A stretch of 64,000 nucleotides of DNA from MPNP01 sp026710155 (GCA_965200885.1 OZ241737.1:2666001-2730000); one strand, 5' to 3'. Numbered from the stretch's first letter, positions 1-9,257 are shown. A program made the numbers and translations. The notes: generated from the letters alone by a model not told the origin.

Positions 1-203
1 AAATTGAAGGTGATGAGACCTTCGACATTCGTATCGTCAAGCTGGAGTATTTTCTCAATCTTTGGGGTCAAAACTATAGTTTCCCTCTTGAACTCAGGCA
101 GTTTAACTTCAATGGCACATTGACCGCCACCATAAAGAATACGACAATTCGTCAATCCAGACAGCAACACGGTGGCTGCGGGTCGAATGCGGGCGGTTGC
201 TGA
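1..203 (+). CDS. C-terminal part of a secreted cassette-type protein (5' end outside window)
   Basis: An open frame enters from the left edge (codons in phase with base 3) and stops at TGA 201-203. The visible 66 residues are polar and end in a Gly/Cys-rich tail (HGGCGSNAGGC). A Gly/Cys-rich tail also ends the exported cassette protein at 4811-5486. The segment lies inside the same repeat element whose right end is at 1013, so I read it as the cargo gene of that element. The N-terminus, and therefore any signal peptide or C-tract, is not visible. Function unknown. Confidence 0.5.
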   Translation, partial: IEGDETFDIRIVKLEYFLNLWGQNYSFPLELRQFNFNGTLTATIKNTTIRQSRQQHGGCGSNAGGC

Positions 204-954
204 CCGGCACAGCGGGCCGTTTCAGACAGTTGCACGACCGGGGCCGATCTCAACAAGGGGATGAAAGGTTTCCATGGGTTTGCGGTGTTTGGCACCGCGG
301 CTTCCGGGCTTTGTGAAACCGTCCCCCATGCCTGGCCGCATGTTGCGATGGGGGACCGTTTCCGAGGGGGAGGCTGGAGGTTCGGGAGAGTTTGAGGTGG
401 GTATCGGCGGCAATACCCGAACGGGTTCCAGCCGTTGAACGATCCCTGAATCCATTTCCCAAGACCGGGAAAAGGTTGGCGGCACGTTTCCGGAAGCCCG
501 GGTCACGGAGACTGTGAAAGTATTCCGATAGGCCAGATGGCAATGGCAATTCCCTGAATGATGACACCTCTTGGCTGTCAATTGATTCCTCGCTTGATGC
601 CGAAAGAGAATACTTTTACAATCTCCACACGTTGAGCAGCTTCGCCCGGCCCCTTTTCATGGGCAGGCCGCCGGTAAAAGGTGGCTGTTCAACCGTGGGC
701 CTTTTCCCATCCGCCACCCCCTATCTTGCATGATTGCCTGACCGCCCGTGTTTCACGCGGGCGTCCTTGTTCCATGGCATATGGCCAGCCACCATTCCTC
801 GGCGCAGGGGCGCCGATCCCAAGGCTCTCAGGAACCGGTTGCCAAAGCCGGGGGATGGCATGTCCCCTTCCTGGCTAGGAGGCCACAGGAACTCAGGTGT
901 CCATTCAGCCGGGTTCCGGTCCGCACATGCGCGGCATACCCGAGTTCCATTAGG
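204..954. other. Non-coding interior of the left cargo element
   Basis: No convincing gene. The open frames here overlap one another on both strands and lack ribosome binding sites or recognisable domains. The stretch is GC-rich compared with the genes that follow. It contains small palindromes (for example CCCGTGTTTCACGCGGG near 745) and the segment around 850-905 repeated inside the element at 40051-41462. Confidence 0.5.
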
Positions 955-1177
955 CAGGATGGTTCGGACCATGAGGAAAATCGCACGTCTGCCAAGCCAT
1001 TTTTATAAGCCCCATAATTTTATTATAATCAGTGTTGGGAGTAATGGCATACCACATTGGAAGATTAACAATTTGGTTTTCAGATTGAGCGAATATCGAA
1101 AATTTAACTTGAAAACACGTTTGATAATCGTATAGGATAAGACAATGGCAGAAAATACCGATCAGGAGAAAGGACAG

Positions 1178-1690
1178 ATGAGAAAAATGTTTAAACTGTT
1201 TGTATCCGTTTTTGCGGTCGTCTCAGTAGGGCTGGGCTTGGGAGCAGTGCATGCAAATCAACTAACCGGGATGATTGAGGGACATTATGCCGGTCTTGTT
1301 CACATTCCGGAATCAGATGATTCTGACTCAGAATGGGATAAGATTTGCATCGATGTTAACGCAACTGGATACACGGCAAATGTTAAATTGGTCGTTTATT
1401 CCGACGGTCAACGGAAGGAAATGTTTAATTCCAATTTGCAACTGAAAAAAAATCCCAATGAAGAACGGAGCATGAATTCATGGATTGTTTTGTTGTGGCA
1501 AGGTGGAATCACCAATTATGGCGGTGAAAAGCGATTGTTTGAAGGCAATGGATGGCGGGGATATTTGGGAATCACGAACAGGCTTGTGGTTCAAATGAAC
1601 AATAGTGTGGTTTCTCTCCCTGATGGCACTGATTTAAGCCGGGTCGGCGGTTATCATTTAGACGAGAAGGCGCAATGCAATGGTCTTTAG
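1178..1690 (+). CDS. Secreted hypothetical protein
   Basis: I start at ATG 1178 rather than the in-frame ATG 1145 because AGGAGAAAGG lies just upstream and translation then opens with a standard signal peptide: MRKMF, a hydrophobic core, and a cleavage site after AVHA (about residue 26). The mature part is about 145 residues, polar, with only two cysteines (CIDV and CNGL) and no C-tract in the leader. A possible promoter (TTGAAA, then TATAGG) lies upstream. I recognise no family. It lies next to a cargo element (end at 1013) and is AT-richer than the cassette genes, so it may be a resident gene. Function unknown; probably periplasmic or extracellular. Confidence 0.7.
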   Translation: MRKMFKLFVSVFAVVSVGLGLGAVHANQLTGMIEGHYAGLVHIPESDDSDSEWDKICIDVNATGYTANVKLVVYSDGQRKEMFNSNLQLKKNPNEERSMNSWIVLLWQGGITNYGGEKRLFEGNGWRGYLGITNRLVVQMNNSVVSLPDGTDLSRVGGYHLDEKAQCNGL

Positions 1691-2408
1691 CTTCAAACGC
1701 GCTAGCATATTTAATCACCGCAAGGCACATGCCATACCAGAATAAACAATTTGTATAGAAACTTGAGTCTATGAGTATAAGAGGGGATTTATACACTTGT
1801 TTTCCCGAACATAAATTCTAACCGATTTTCTTCTTTTCCATTACCTGTCAATTCTTCTTTGACAGGTGCTTCATAATGACCCTGGCATCATTCAGGGGGA
1901 GAGTCCTTGGGTCTTGGAAATACGGTTCGACATGGGTTTAGATACTTTTTGGAAAATGGGGAAACAATTATGTAGTCTCCCATATGAAGGCCCATAAACC
2001 TCTGTATGGGGCATTCAGAAATGGATATGAAGAGCCACCACACTTGGAATTGGCAAGATGACATTGTTCGTCTTTTCATTCACATGACCTGCTTGAGATT
2101 GGAAATGGGGGTTTCCACAATCATTTTTTTGAAAATTTTGCACCAAAGGCAATGATTTTGGATCTGAAACTCCATTGATGGGGTTGTTTGTTACATGAAA
2201 AACCATCTCGGATTTCAAATGCGATAGCCCTGATAAAGAGTTGCAGTCAATTGACATAGAAGCAGTATCGAAAGAGCTTTTCTTATTGGTTGAAAAATTT
2301 GAAAAATTGCCAATATTTATGTCCCAAACTTACATAATTTCTATGTTATGTCTATAATCTATTCCTTTTTGGGATAGGTCACCAATCTGTAGGTAATAAA
2401 GGTAATAT
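1691..2408. other. Intergenic, AT-rich, no gene seen
   Basis: About 700 bases with no supported gene. Frames on the minus strand here are short and lack signals. A short stretch near 1955-1985 (ATGGGGAAACAA, then a TCTCC) resembles one near 39738-39765 downstream of another cassette, possibly a worn element end. The promoter for phaA presumably lies in 2300-2400, where the sequence is very AT-rich. Confidence 0.4.
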
Positions 2409-3584
2409 ATGAGCGAAGTTGTAATAGCTGGTGCTGGGAGAACGCCTGTAGGTAGTTTCAATGGATCATTTGCAAATGTACCGGCTGATGAGCTTGGTGC
2501 ACAGGTCATGGAAGCTGTTCTTGAAAAGGCAGATGTTGATAAAGCGGATGTTTCAGAAACAATTCTCGGGCAGGTTTTAACTGCTGGTCAGGGTCAAAAT
2601 CCTGCCCGCCAGGCACATATCAAGGCTGGCCTGCCGATTGAATCTGCAGCCTGGGGAATCAATCAGGTTTGTGGCTCAGGGTTACGTGCCGTTGCGATTG
2701 GTACACAGCATGTAAAATTGGGGGACGCTGAAATCGTACTTGCCGGCGGGCAGGAGAACATGAGTCTGTCCCCTCACGTGGCCTATTTGCGTTCTGGCAA
2801 AAAAATGGGGAATCTCGAATTTGTCGACTCCATGATCAAAGATGGTCTTTGGGACGCCTTCAATGGTTATCATATGGGTACAACGGCTGAAAATGTGGCT
2901 CAAAAGTGGCAAATATCCCGTGATGTTCAGGACAGTTTTGCCCTGGCTTCGCAAAACAAGGCCGAAACCGCCCAAAAGGATGGCCGTTTTGAAAATGAGG
3001 TTATCCCCGTGGTTGTAAAAACCAGAAAGGGTGAAGTGATTGTTGACGAGGATGAATATATTCGCCATGGTGCGACAATCGAAAACATGCAAAAACTCAG
3101 ACCTGCCTTTGCCAAGGATGGTTCGGTTACTGCCGGTAATGCTTCAGGTATCAATGATGGCGCAGCTGTCGTGTTGCTGATGTCCCGTGATGAAGCTGAA
3201 AAGCGAGGAATTGAACCTTTGGCAACCATCATATCCTACGCAACGGCAGGAGTTGACCCTTCAATAATGGGTATAGGTCCTGTAAAAGCTTCCCGCAAGG
3301 CACTTGAAAAAGCCGGCTGGTCGGTTTCGGATCTTGATCTGGTGGAAGCCAATGAAGCCTTTGCTGCCCAGGCCTGTGCAGTCAATAAGGAAATCGGATG
3401 GGATCCAGAAATCGTTAATGTCAACGGTGGAGCCATAGCCATAGGTCATCCAATTGGGGCTTCTGGCTGCAGAATCCTCAATACATTACTCTTTGAGATG
3501 CAAAGAAGGGATGTTCGAAAAGGACTTGCCACCCTGTGCATTGGGGGTGGTATGGGTGTTGCCATGTGTGTGGAACGCAAATAG
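2409..3584 (+). CDS. phaA: Acetyl-CoA acetyltransferase (beta-ketothiolase)
   Basis: Thiolase of 391 residues, the usual length. It condenses two acetyl-CoA to acetoacetyl-CoA in the cytoplasm, the first step of polyhydroxybutyrate synthesis, or runs in reverse during degradation. The nucleophilic cysteine is in NQVCGSGLRAV (about residue 90). The catalytic His is in the C-terminal GHPIGASG motif, and the second cysteine is in LCIGGGMG near the end. ATG 2409 follows an AAAGGT-like site. It is followed after 30 nt by phaB in the same direction, the classical phaAB pair. No phaC synthase is visible, so a role in general acyl-CoA metabolism cannot be excluded. Confidence 0.95.
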   Translation: MSEVVIAGAGRTPVGSFNGSFANVPADELGAQVMEAVLEKADVDKADVSETILGQVLTAGQGQNPARQAHIKAGLPIESAAWGINQVCGSGLRAVAIGTQHVKLGDAEIVLAGGQENMSLSPHVAYLRSGKKMGNLEFVDSMIKDGLWDAFNGYHMGTTAENVAQKWQISRDVQDSFALASQNKAETAQKDGRFENEVIPVVVKTRKGEVIVDEDEYIRHGATIENMQKLRPAFAKDGSVTAGNASGINDGAAVVLLMSRDEAEKRGIEPLATIISYATAGVDPSIMGIGPVKASRKALEKAGWSVSDLDLVEANEAFAAQACAVNKEIGWDPEIVNVNGGAIAIGHPIGASGCRILNTLLFEMQRRDVRKGLATLCIGGGMGVAMCVERK

Positions 3585-3614
3585 TTGTTCAATTTTCTAA
3601 TAGGGAATTTTATC

Positions 3615-4337
3615 ATGAGTAGAGTAGCACTTGTCACCGGTGGAACCAGAGGAATAGGTGCCGCCATTGCCAAAAAATTGCAAGCAGATGGTTATAACGT
3701 TGCCGCCAATTTTGCCGGGAATGAGGAAGCCGCAACGAATTTCACCAAGGCGACGGGTATTGCAACCTTCAAATGGTCAGTTGCGGATTATGAGGCTTGC
3801 AACCAAGGCGTTAAGGAAGTCGAAGACCAGTTTGGTCCGGTTGAAATTCTTATCAACAATGCAGGTATCACCCGAGATTCGATGTTTCATCGCATGACAC
3901 CACAAAAATGGAATGATGTCATCAGCACCAATCTGACCGGTTTGTTCAACATGACGCATCAGGTTTGGGAAGGAATGCGCTCCCGCGGATTTGGCCGAAT
4001 TGTCAACATTTCTTCGGTCAATGGACAGAAAGGACAAATGGGGCAAACCAATTACTCTGCGGCCAAGGCCGGTGATATCGGTTTTACCAAATCCCTGGCC
4101 CAGGAAGGTGCTTTTAAGGGTATTACCGTCAATGCCATCTGTCCTGGTTATATTGCCACAGAAATGGTCATGGCAGTACCAGAAAACGTTAGGGAGCAGA
4201 TTATCAAGAAAATTCCGGTTGGCAGGCTGGGCAAACCAGAAGAAATCGCACGTTGTGTAGCTTTTTTGGTTTCTGATGAAGCTGGTTTTATCACTGGTTC
4301 TTCAGTCAGTGCCAATGGCGGCCAATACATGATCTGA
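3615..4337 (+). CDS. phaB: Acetoacetyl-CoA reductase (SDR family)
   Basis: A 240-residue short-chain dehydrogenase that reduces acetoacetyl-CoA to (R)-3-hydroxybutyryl-CoA with NADPH. The cofactor motif TGGTRGIG is at residues 8-15, NNAG at about 80, and the catalytic Ser plus YxxxK are in the segment NISSVNGQKGQMGQTNYSAAK. The PhaB-like C-terminus (ITGSSVSANGGQYM) is present. I use ATG 3615 (MSRVALVTGG) rather than an upstream in-frame start, since it gives the family N-terminus. It lies 30 nt after phaA and is probably cotranscribed. Confidence 0.94.
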   Translation: MSRVALVTGGTRGIGAAIAKKLQADGYNVAANFAGNEEAATNFTKATGIATFKWSVADYEACNQGVKEVEDQFGPVEILINNAGITRDSMFHRMTPQKWNDVISTNLTGLFNMTHQVWEGMRSRGFGRIVNISSVNGQKGQMGQTNYSAAKAGDIGFTKSLAQEGAFKGITVNAICPGYIATEMVMAVPENVREQIIKKIPVGRLGKPEEIARCVAFLVSDEAGFITGSSVSANGGQYMI

Positions 4338-4740
4338 GCATTATCGAATTGATACCGTACAATTATGTAAAGCCAATTCGATTCTTCATGAATCACCCAG
4401 ATATCCTTAATCATAAGGCTCAGAAGCAATAAAATGATGCTGTTTACCCTGTAATCTGGAACCAAAATTGGTTTACTGTCTGGATTTTATTTCAATTTGC
4501 TACATTTTTGGACTTGTGGGGTGTGTTTTTGGCATTGCGGTGAATTTCGCCATGGAACAGCCCGGACTTGGCGTTTCCGCTCCCCTTGTGTCGGTTTTCC
4601 CTCCCAACGGGTGGGACATGCGGATCATTGCTTCCCGGGCAAGTGCCGGAAACGCCGCGGCTGCATCCCTTGACCGGGAAGGAGCCCCCCGGGAGGAATG
4701 ATGCGCGGCAACATGAAATCCACACCCGCTGATGGATTCG
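4338..4740. other. Intergenic between phaB and a cassette; no gene seen
   Basis: The first ~130 bases resemble the AT-rich backbone. From about 4500 the sequence becomes GC-rich, like the cassette that follows, so the edge of the acquired segment probably lies near 4480-4560. No inverted-repeat end of the GGGGxTTATAA type was found here. Frames on the minus strand run through the region but look like shadows. Confidence 0.35.
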
Positions 4741-4744
4741 GGGC

Positions 4745-4773
4745 TTGACAGGGACCGGTTTCCATGCCAATAA
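4745..4773 (+). promoter_or_regulatory. Putative sigma70 promoter of the 4811 cassette
   Basis: TTGACA at 4745-4750, a 17-nt spacer and a poor -10 (CAATAA, 4768-4773). The right half of the spacer (TTTCCATGC) matches the promoter spacers of the cassettes at 16462, 40571 and 52449, which supports a shared control site although the full palindrome is not present here. Confidence 0.45.
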
Positions 4774-4810
4774 CCAGGCATTCAGAAAATTCATGTAAGG
4801 AGAAAAACAC

Positions 4811-5486
4811 ATGAGACGATTGCTTATCACCCCCCCCCAATGAATTTGCAGCCCCCCTCGCCTTTGTCCTTGCGCTGCTGGTGTCGGCGGCGCCGGCCGG
4901 GGCGCAGACCACCGGCACGATTGAAGTCGGGTTTCCTTCCCCCACCCCTGTTTCGATCTCCACCACCGCCACCCTGAACGACAGCCGCGAATGGGAGCTC
5001 AGCTATTCCGTCAGCACCCAACAAGTCATTGACGCGTGGGCAAACAACAGCCTGCTCAACGTCGAGCATGTGATTCCGCCCTACATGGTCGAATACTATG
5101 AGATCGGCGACCGGGGAGCATTCGCTGGCGGGGGCACCTGCTGGAACCGGAACGTGCAGACGATCGGCCAAAAGATGACCATCCCCCTGGTCTCCTGGCA
5201 GCAGAGTCTCAGGGCCAGGCCCGACCGGACCTATTGCCTGGCCATCTACTCGATGGTTCCCGAGGCCGGCAACTTCTGGGGCAAATCCGACAAGGACGCC
5301 GCCGTCACCTACAACTGGTTCAGAACGCCGGCCGATCCCAATCCGCCCGCGTCCCCTGCGTGGACGCCGAATCCGTTTAACACAGGCTGCGGAACCGAGA
5401 CGACACTTGCCCTTGTCAGACAGTGCTTCCAGTGCAAAGGTGGAGGGGGAAGCTGGTCGATGTCCGCCAATACATGTGGCAACTAG
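4811..5486 (+). CDS. Exported cassette protein, currently out of frame at a C9 tract
   Basis: ATG 4811 follows AAGGAG and encodes MRRLLITPPQ, then meets TGA at 4841-4843. Immediately after the run of nine C (4830-4838) another frame is open to TAG 5486. That frame reads NEFAAPLAFVLALLV followed by SAAPAGAQ, a good signal-peptide core and cleavage site. With eight (or eleven) C the two halves join into one ORF of about 225 codons. The mature part is about 190 residues with scattered Cys and ends in GGGGSWSMSANTCGN. If translated only from the internal GTG 4881 the product would lack its export signal. I infer a slipped-strand ON/OFF switch with the present state OFF, but an assembly error in the homopolymer would look the same. 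Function unknown. Confidence 0.7.
4830..4838 (+). repeat. Homopolymer C9 inside a signal-peptide leader
   Basis: Nine consecutive C starting in codon 7 of the ORF from 4811. With 9 C the frame closes within three codons; with 8 or 11 it opens into the exported protein. Confidence 0.85.
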
Positions 5487-5535
5487 CCAACCATATCAAA
5501 ACACAACAGGGCGGTCTTCGGATCGCCCTTTTTGA
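5447..5535 (+). repeat. Direct repeat, copy 1 (3' end of cassette plus terminator)
   Basis: The stretch from AGGGGGAAGCTGG through the stop codon and terminator hairpin is repeated almost exactly at 5842-5933. It encodes the GGGSWSMSANTCGN tail in both copies. Such a repeat would allow recombination between neighbouring cassettes. Confidence 0.85.
5509..5533 (+). terminator. Rho-independent terminator with C(UUCG)G loop
   Basis: GGGCGGTC (5509-5516), loop TTCG, GATCGCCC (5521-5528), then TTTTT. The stem has 8 pairs including one G-T. The same design recurs downstream of other cassettes (5911, 38878 on the minus strand, and a worn version near 22422). Confidence 0.85.
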
Positions 5536-5677
5536 ATTGAACAACGATAAGATGAAATCATGAATGATATATTGCCAAAAGAAGATAAGGAAACCAACGA
5601 TCCAATAAAGGCAATGGTTCAGATTCTATTCGGCACCAACAGTTGTGGATCAGGCAGCAGTTGACGTGTAGCGGCGA

Positions 5678-5887
5678 TTGATCCGTTCCCCATGCCGGGG
5701 CGCGAGATTCGGGATGTGCCATCATCCCGGCACCGGCCGTGCACCGGTCGGGAACATTCCGTTGCCAGCCGGATTCACCCCTCCCCCTTGTCAATCGGCG
5801 GCGACAGTCAACGCGACCGGGCCCTGCGGCCAACCGGCTTGCGGAGGGGGAAGCTGGTCGATGTCCGCCAATACATGTGGCAACTAG
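5678..5887 (+). pseudogene. Remnant of a second cassette ending with the same tail
   Basis: The frame that ends at TAG 5887 finishes with GGGSWSMSANTCGN, identical to the tail of the preceding cassette, and is followed by a near copy of its terminator. Upstream the frame has no ribosome site, signal peptide or C-tract, so the front of the gene is missing or scrambled. A short separate frame from about 5561 (MNDILPKEDKE...) ends in CGSGSS and may be another fragment. I read 5536-5887 as the wreck of a tandem cassette. Confidence 0.5.
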
Positions 5888-5933
5888 CCAACCATATCAA
5901 AACACACACAGGGCGGTCTTCGGGGCGCCCTTG
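5842..5933 (+). repeat. Direct repeat, copy 2
   Basis: Second copy of the 3' module described at 5447-5535, with a few differences around the terminator. Confidence 0.8.
5911..5930 (+). terminator. Terminator hairpin, copy of the 5509 module
   Basis: GGGCGGTC, TTCG, GGGCGCCC. The stem has one mismatch and only a short T-rich tail (TTGTT) follows, so it may be weaker than the copy at 5509. About 80 nt later a new leader (ATGAAACG, 6009) starts, which is the cassette-to-cassette junction. Confidence 0.6.
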
Positions 5934-6008
5934 TTCCTGTTTTTATCGACTCATGCCAAGTTCTTTAATAAAGGTCAGGCATTCGATAAAGTCCAAGAGG
6001 AGAAACAC

Positions 6009-6698
6009 ATGAAACGAATAATACCAAAGTAACTAATTAATAACAGATAGGCCAATCATAATCATACGGTTTTTGATACCCTTTTCTTGTTTGAGTTTAG
6101 CCCTGAAACAGAGTCCAATTGTGATGATTCTGAGGCTCTAATTTTACCGGTGGTTGGTTAAATGCAATGGGTCTTTAATTAGTTGCTTTGGTATGACAAT
6201 AATGGCCGTGGCGATGATGATGCTGATCGGGCAGGTCTGTGGGTACAGGTGTCATCGGCTGGTGAGACAGGGGCGGGTACCTGCACAAGACTGGCGCAAT
6301 ATCTCCACGACTTTATGTACGTCTCGGATGGACCCAAAAGCGACAGGGTATCAATTCAGATCAGATAAAACCCATTGGGTTTTACCAAGTCCGATCCACA
6401 CTATTCCAAATATGATTTTAACCCAAACGTCACAAACGAGCACGAAGTTAATTTCGTTCTATTGGAAGATGGTGATTACAGCAAAAGGGTCAAAAAACTA
6501 CCCGCTGGACAGGTCAGTAACGTTCTCAGATGTAATTTAGCGTTCAGGATCGAACGAATCACGAATCTGAAACCGGATTCACCTTATACGGCCGTTCTTT
6601 ATGTCGGGGATCCGTCAGAATCTGTTTCAAGGCTTTGCTTTAAGACGGCAGCTGACCCGAATATCGATATTGGTTCTGAAGGGATCATTAACGGTTGA
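6009..6698 (+). pseudogene. Decayed exported cassette gene
   Basis: AGAGGAGAAACACATG (ATG 6009) repeats the leader region of the other cassettes, but the ORF MKRIIPK stops after 7 codons and has no C-tract. In the downstream frame two open pieces, 6183-6365 and 6375-6698, are separated by a TAA at 6366-6368. Together they encode about 170 residues ending with SPYTAVLYVGDPSE, RLCFKTA and GIING. That segment resembles the SNTPYVFTIETS ... RRCFMTGG part of the protein at 40571-41246. I read the whole as one dead gene with several stops and a lost signal peptide. Confidence 0.5.
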
Positions 6699-6951
6699 GC
6701 GGAAATTCTACTTTTGATGGAATGCAGGATGAAACAAGGACGGGGCCTGTGTGGTTCAATGAAGGGACAGAATATTTTCAACAGCGCACAACACACACAG
6801 CTGGAATGCGGTGGCGGTTAATTTCTGACCGGACACGACAGATAACGGACACAAAGTATCTGCCTTCGACCGTTTTTTCTTGCTTCCTGCAGATTTCTGT
6901 GCTAGAGGGAGGATATTCGAGTAAACCGGCAATTAATGGAAGGGTAAAAAA

Positions 6952-7446
6952 ATGAAGAAACTGATCATGACATTCCTGATTCTTTTTCTTGGATCAGGAA
7001 CTCTTACGGTTGTTCATGCAAACTGTTTCCAATCTGTTTCTCTTGGTGAATATCCACTTGGTGAATGGTCTGATGCAGGGCGAACCTGGGTTGTATCCGA
7101 CACTGTCGGATCATTTTCTGATGCCATCACAACACAATCCGCATTGGAAACACATAAAAACACGCTAATAGCCCAGTGTTCCACAAAAGGAAACGCAGTC
7201 ATCGCAGCCGTTGAGCAGAGACTGAATGAAAAGAGAGCGGGTCTTGGTGCTGAATTTGATAGAACCTGTACTAATTCACTGTTCTGCTCAATGATTCGTG
7301 ACATTACAATCCAGTCTAGAGAATACGAGATTGACCGGGAGATTGGCAAAATGAAATCATGGTATAAATTAAGTATCGAAAAGTGCGTAATGCACTTCAA
7401 CTACACGTTCGATGTTTTGAATCCAAGGTTGTGTGCGACTGAGTGA
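6952..7446 (+). CDS. Secreted hypothetical protein
   Basis: ATG 6952 opens a 164-residue protein with a clear signal peptide (MKKLIMTFLILFLGSGTLTVVHA, cleavage before NCFQ). The mature domain is about 140 residues with six Cys (NCFQ, AQCS, RTCT, LFCS, EKCV, RLCA) and a central helical stretch rich in Glu/Arg. Purine-rich GGAAGGGTAAAAAA precedes the start. There is no C-tract in the leader, and the base composition is closer to the backbone than the GC-rich cassettes. I know no family for it. It probably acts in the periplasm or outside the cell. Confidence 0.75.
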   Translation: MKKLIMTFLILFLGSGTLTVVHANCFQSVSLGEYPLGEWSDAGRTWVVSDTVGSFSDAITTQSALETHKNTLIAQCSTKGNAVIAAVEQRLNEKRAGLGAEFDRTCTNSLFCSMIRDITIQSREYEIDREIGKMKSWYKLSIEKCVMHFNYTFDVLNPRLCATE

Positions 7447-8093
7447 TTCATTTGCCCGGAGTGTGAGCCAATGAAAAGATTGGATTTTATAGTTTTCTTT
7501 TAGGCGATAATGTGCCAACCCTATACTGGCACAACATCAGGACGATTGCAAATGTTGTTGCCATTGCTAGCAACTTGGAACGATTCCAACTGTGGAATTG
7601 TCAAAAACCAATACCATTTCTCAAAAGAAATGACTCATGGCAGATCATAGTAGGTGATCGGGGCTTCAACCTCAAAAAAACACCCTTGAGATCATTGATA
7701 AAAGTGTATTAATACATTACCGGACAAAGTTAACAGCATGATTTGGCGATGCCCATTGATTGTTACTTTTGAATGCTATTACACAGGGTGATATCGATTC
7801 ACTGAGTTCTGATGTGAATTTCAATGTCCCCTCCGGAGTGGATTGAGGGGCAACCCTGCAGCTTTCCGATTATTTGCAGTACTACTAAAGTCACAAGTCA
7901 CGGGGGTGTTGCATTCACACATTTTCCACCAGGTCATGTCCAACAAATTTTGCCATGTTCAAACCGACCCACTACCAAAAATCCGGATGGGAATGCATAA
8001 TGCGTTTCAATTCAATCCTTCAATGACAACATCACTCGATGAAACTCAAATCAATTTTTATTAAATCATCAACTGGATTCTGCCGCAAATTGA
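7447..8093. other. Intergenic, no gene seen
   Basis: About 650 AT-rich bases between two convergent genes. Short plus-strand frames (7512-7712, 7843-8064) have no ribosome site and no recognisable content. I found no element ends, tRNA or clear terminator. Confidence 0.4.
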
Positions 8094-9257
8094 TCAATCG
8101 ACAAGTTTCATCAATTCCCTTCCAATCAGCATTCTCCTGATTTCAGAGGTTCCGGCACCGATTTCCATGAGTTTTGCATCACGAAACAATCGACTGACCG
8201 GGGATTCTGACAAAAATCCTGCCCCGCCCATAGCCTGCACGGCCTGATGGGCCTGTTTCATTGCCTCCTCCGAGGAATAAAGGACACAGGCGGCTGCATC
8301 CTGCCTATTAACTTCACCACGGTCACATGCCTTCGCGACTTCATAAACATAGGCCCGTGCCGAATTCAATGCTGTATACATATCGGCAATTTTTGCCTGC
8401 ATCAATTGGAACTCACCGATCGGTTGACCAAATTGCTTGCGAGATTTGATGTAGGGCATGATTTCATCCAGGCATGCGGCCATGATGCCAATTCCGATTC
8501 CAGCCAATACAACCCTTTCATAATCAAGTCCGGACATGAGAACATGAATACCCTTCCCCTCCTCACCAAGTACATTTTCAAAGGGTATTTCCACATCATC
8601 AAATATCAATTCACAGGTGTCCGATCCCCTCATGCCCAGTTTTGAGAAAGGCTTGGATACTGAGAAGCCTTTCATTTCCCTTTCGACGATAAAAGCGGTA
8701 ATTCCCTGCGTCCCCTGGTTGGGATCCGATTTTGCATACACGATCAGGGTATTGGCCGAGGGTCCGTTGGTAATCCAGTATTTGTTTCCGTTGACAAGAT
8801 AATATCCATTTCTCTTTCCTGCTAACAGTTTCATGGCAACAACATCAGAACCGGCACTGGCTTCTGACATGGCCAATGCACCAACATTCAAACCGGAAAT
8901 CAAGCCTGGGAGATATTTTCTTTTTTGTTCCTCGTTGCCATTTAATCGGATTTGATTGACACACAAATTTGAATGTGCACCATAGGACAAGGCAACACTG
9001 GCTGAAGCCCTTGCGATTTCTTCAACACAGATCACATGAGCCAGATAACTCATACCGGCACCACCATATTCCTCCTCGACGGTCATTCCCAAAATGCCGA
9101 GGTCACCCATTTCCTTCCACAATGAATGTGGAAAAAGGTTGTTCTTGTCTATTTCTCCAGCCAGTGGTTTGATCCTGTCCTGAGCCCATCGGTGCACCAA
9201 CTCTTGCAATTCGACAATTTCTGTTCCCAGGTCAAAATTCATGGAAGCAGTAAACAT
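8094..9257 (-). CDS. ivd: Isovaleryl-CoA dehydrogenase
   Basis: Acyl-CoA dehydrogenase of about 387 residues, FAD-dependent, oxidising isovaleryl-CoA to 3-methylcrotonyl-CoA in leucine breakdown and passing electrons to ETF. Family features: EEYGGAG near residue 70, AMSEASAGSD and WITNGP (FAD contacts), KLGMRGSDTCEL, and the C-terminal MGGAGFLSE ... RDAKLMEIGAGTSEIRR. The catalytic base is the Glu in SGLDYERVVLAG, the position used by isovaleryl-CoA dehydrogenases rather than the later position of other acyl-CoA dehydrogenases. ATG 9257 is preferred to the upstream TTG. The usual partners (3-methylcrotonyl-CoA carboxylase) are not next to it. Specificity within the family is inferred. Confidence 0.85.
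   Translation of the reverse strand: MFTASMNFDLGTEIVELQELVHRWAQDRIKPLAGEIDKNNLFPHSLWKEMGDLGILGMTVEEEYGGAGMSYLAHVICVEEIARASASVALSYGAHSNLCVNQIRLNGNEEQKRKYLPGLISGLNVGALAMSEASAGSDVVAMKLLAGKRNGYYLVNGNKYWITNGPSANTLIVYAKSDPNQGTQGITAFIVEREMKGFSVSKPFSKLGMRGSDTCELIFDDVEIPFENVLGEEGKGIHVLMSGLDYERVVLAGIGIGIMAACLDEIMPYIKSRKQFGQPIGEFQLMQAKIADMYTALNSARAYVYEVAKACDRGEVNRQDAAACVLYSSEEAMKQAHQAVQAMGGAGFLSESPVSRLFRDAKLMEIGAGTSEIRRMLIGRELMKLVD

Larger units (their letters stand above)
1..1013. mobile_element. Right part of an IS1595-like cargo element (left end outside window)
   Basis: The last ~60 nt (955-1013), read inward from 1013, begin GGGGCTTATAAAAATGG and continue into a stretch containing GATTTTCCTC and GGTCCGAACC. 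The same end closes the element at 40051-41462 and opens the mini-element at 14774. The 8 bases just outside (1014-1021) are ATAATTTT, identical to the duplicated target of the 40051-41462 element. Segment 850-905 also matches 40120-40175 inside that element. The only gene I see inside is the partial ORF at 1-203. Confidence 0.65.

Noticed and set aside
734..1135. 133-codon frame in the left element
   Set aside because: Runs across an element end into flanking DNA; overlapping alternatives in all frames.
6695..6955. 86-codon frame between a decayed cassette and the secreted gene at 6952
   Set aside because: No ribosome site, no protein-like pattern, and it overlaps the likely leader of the next gene.
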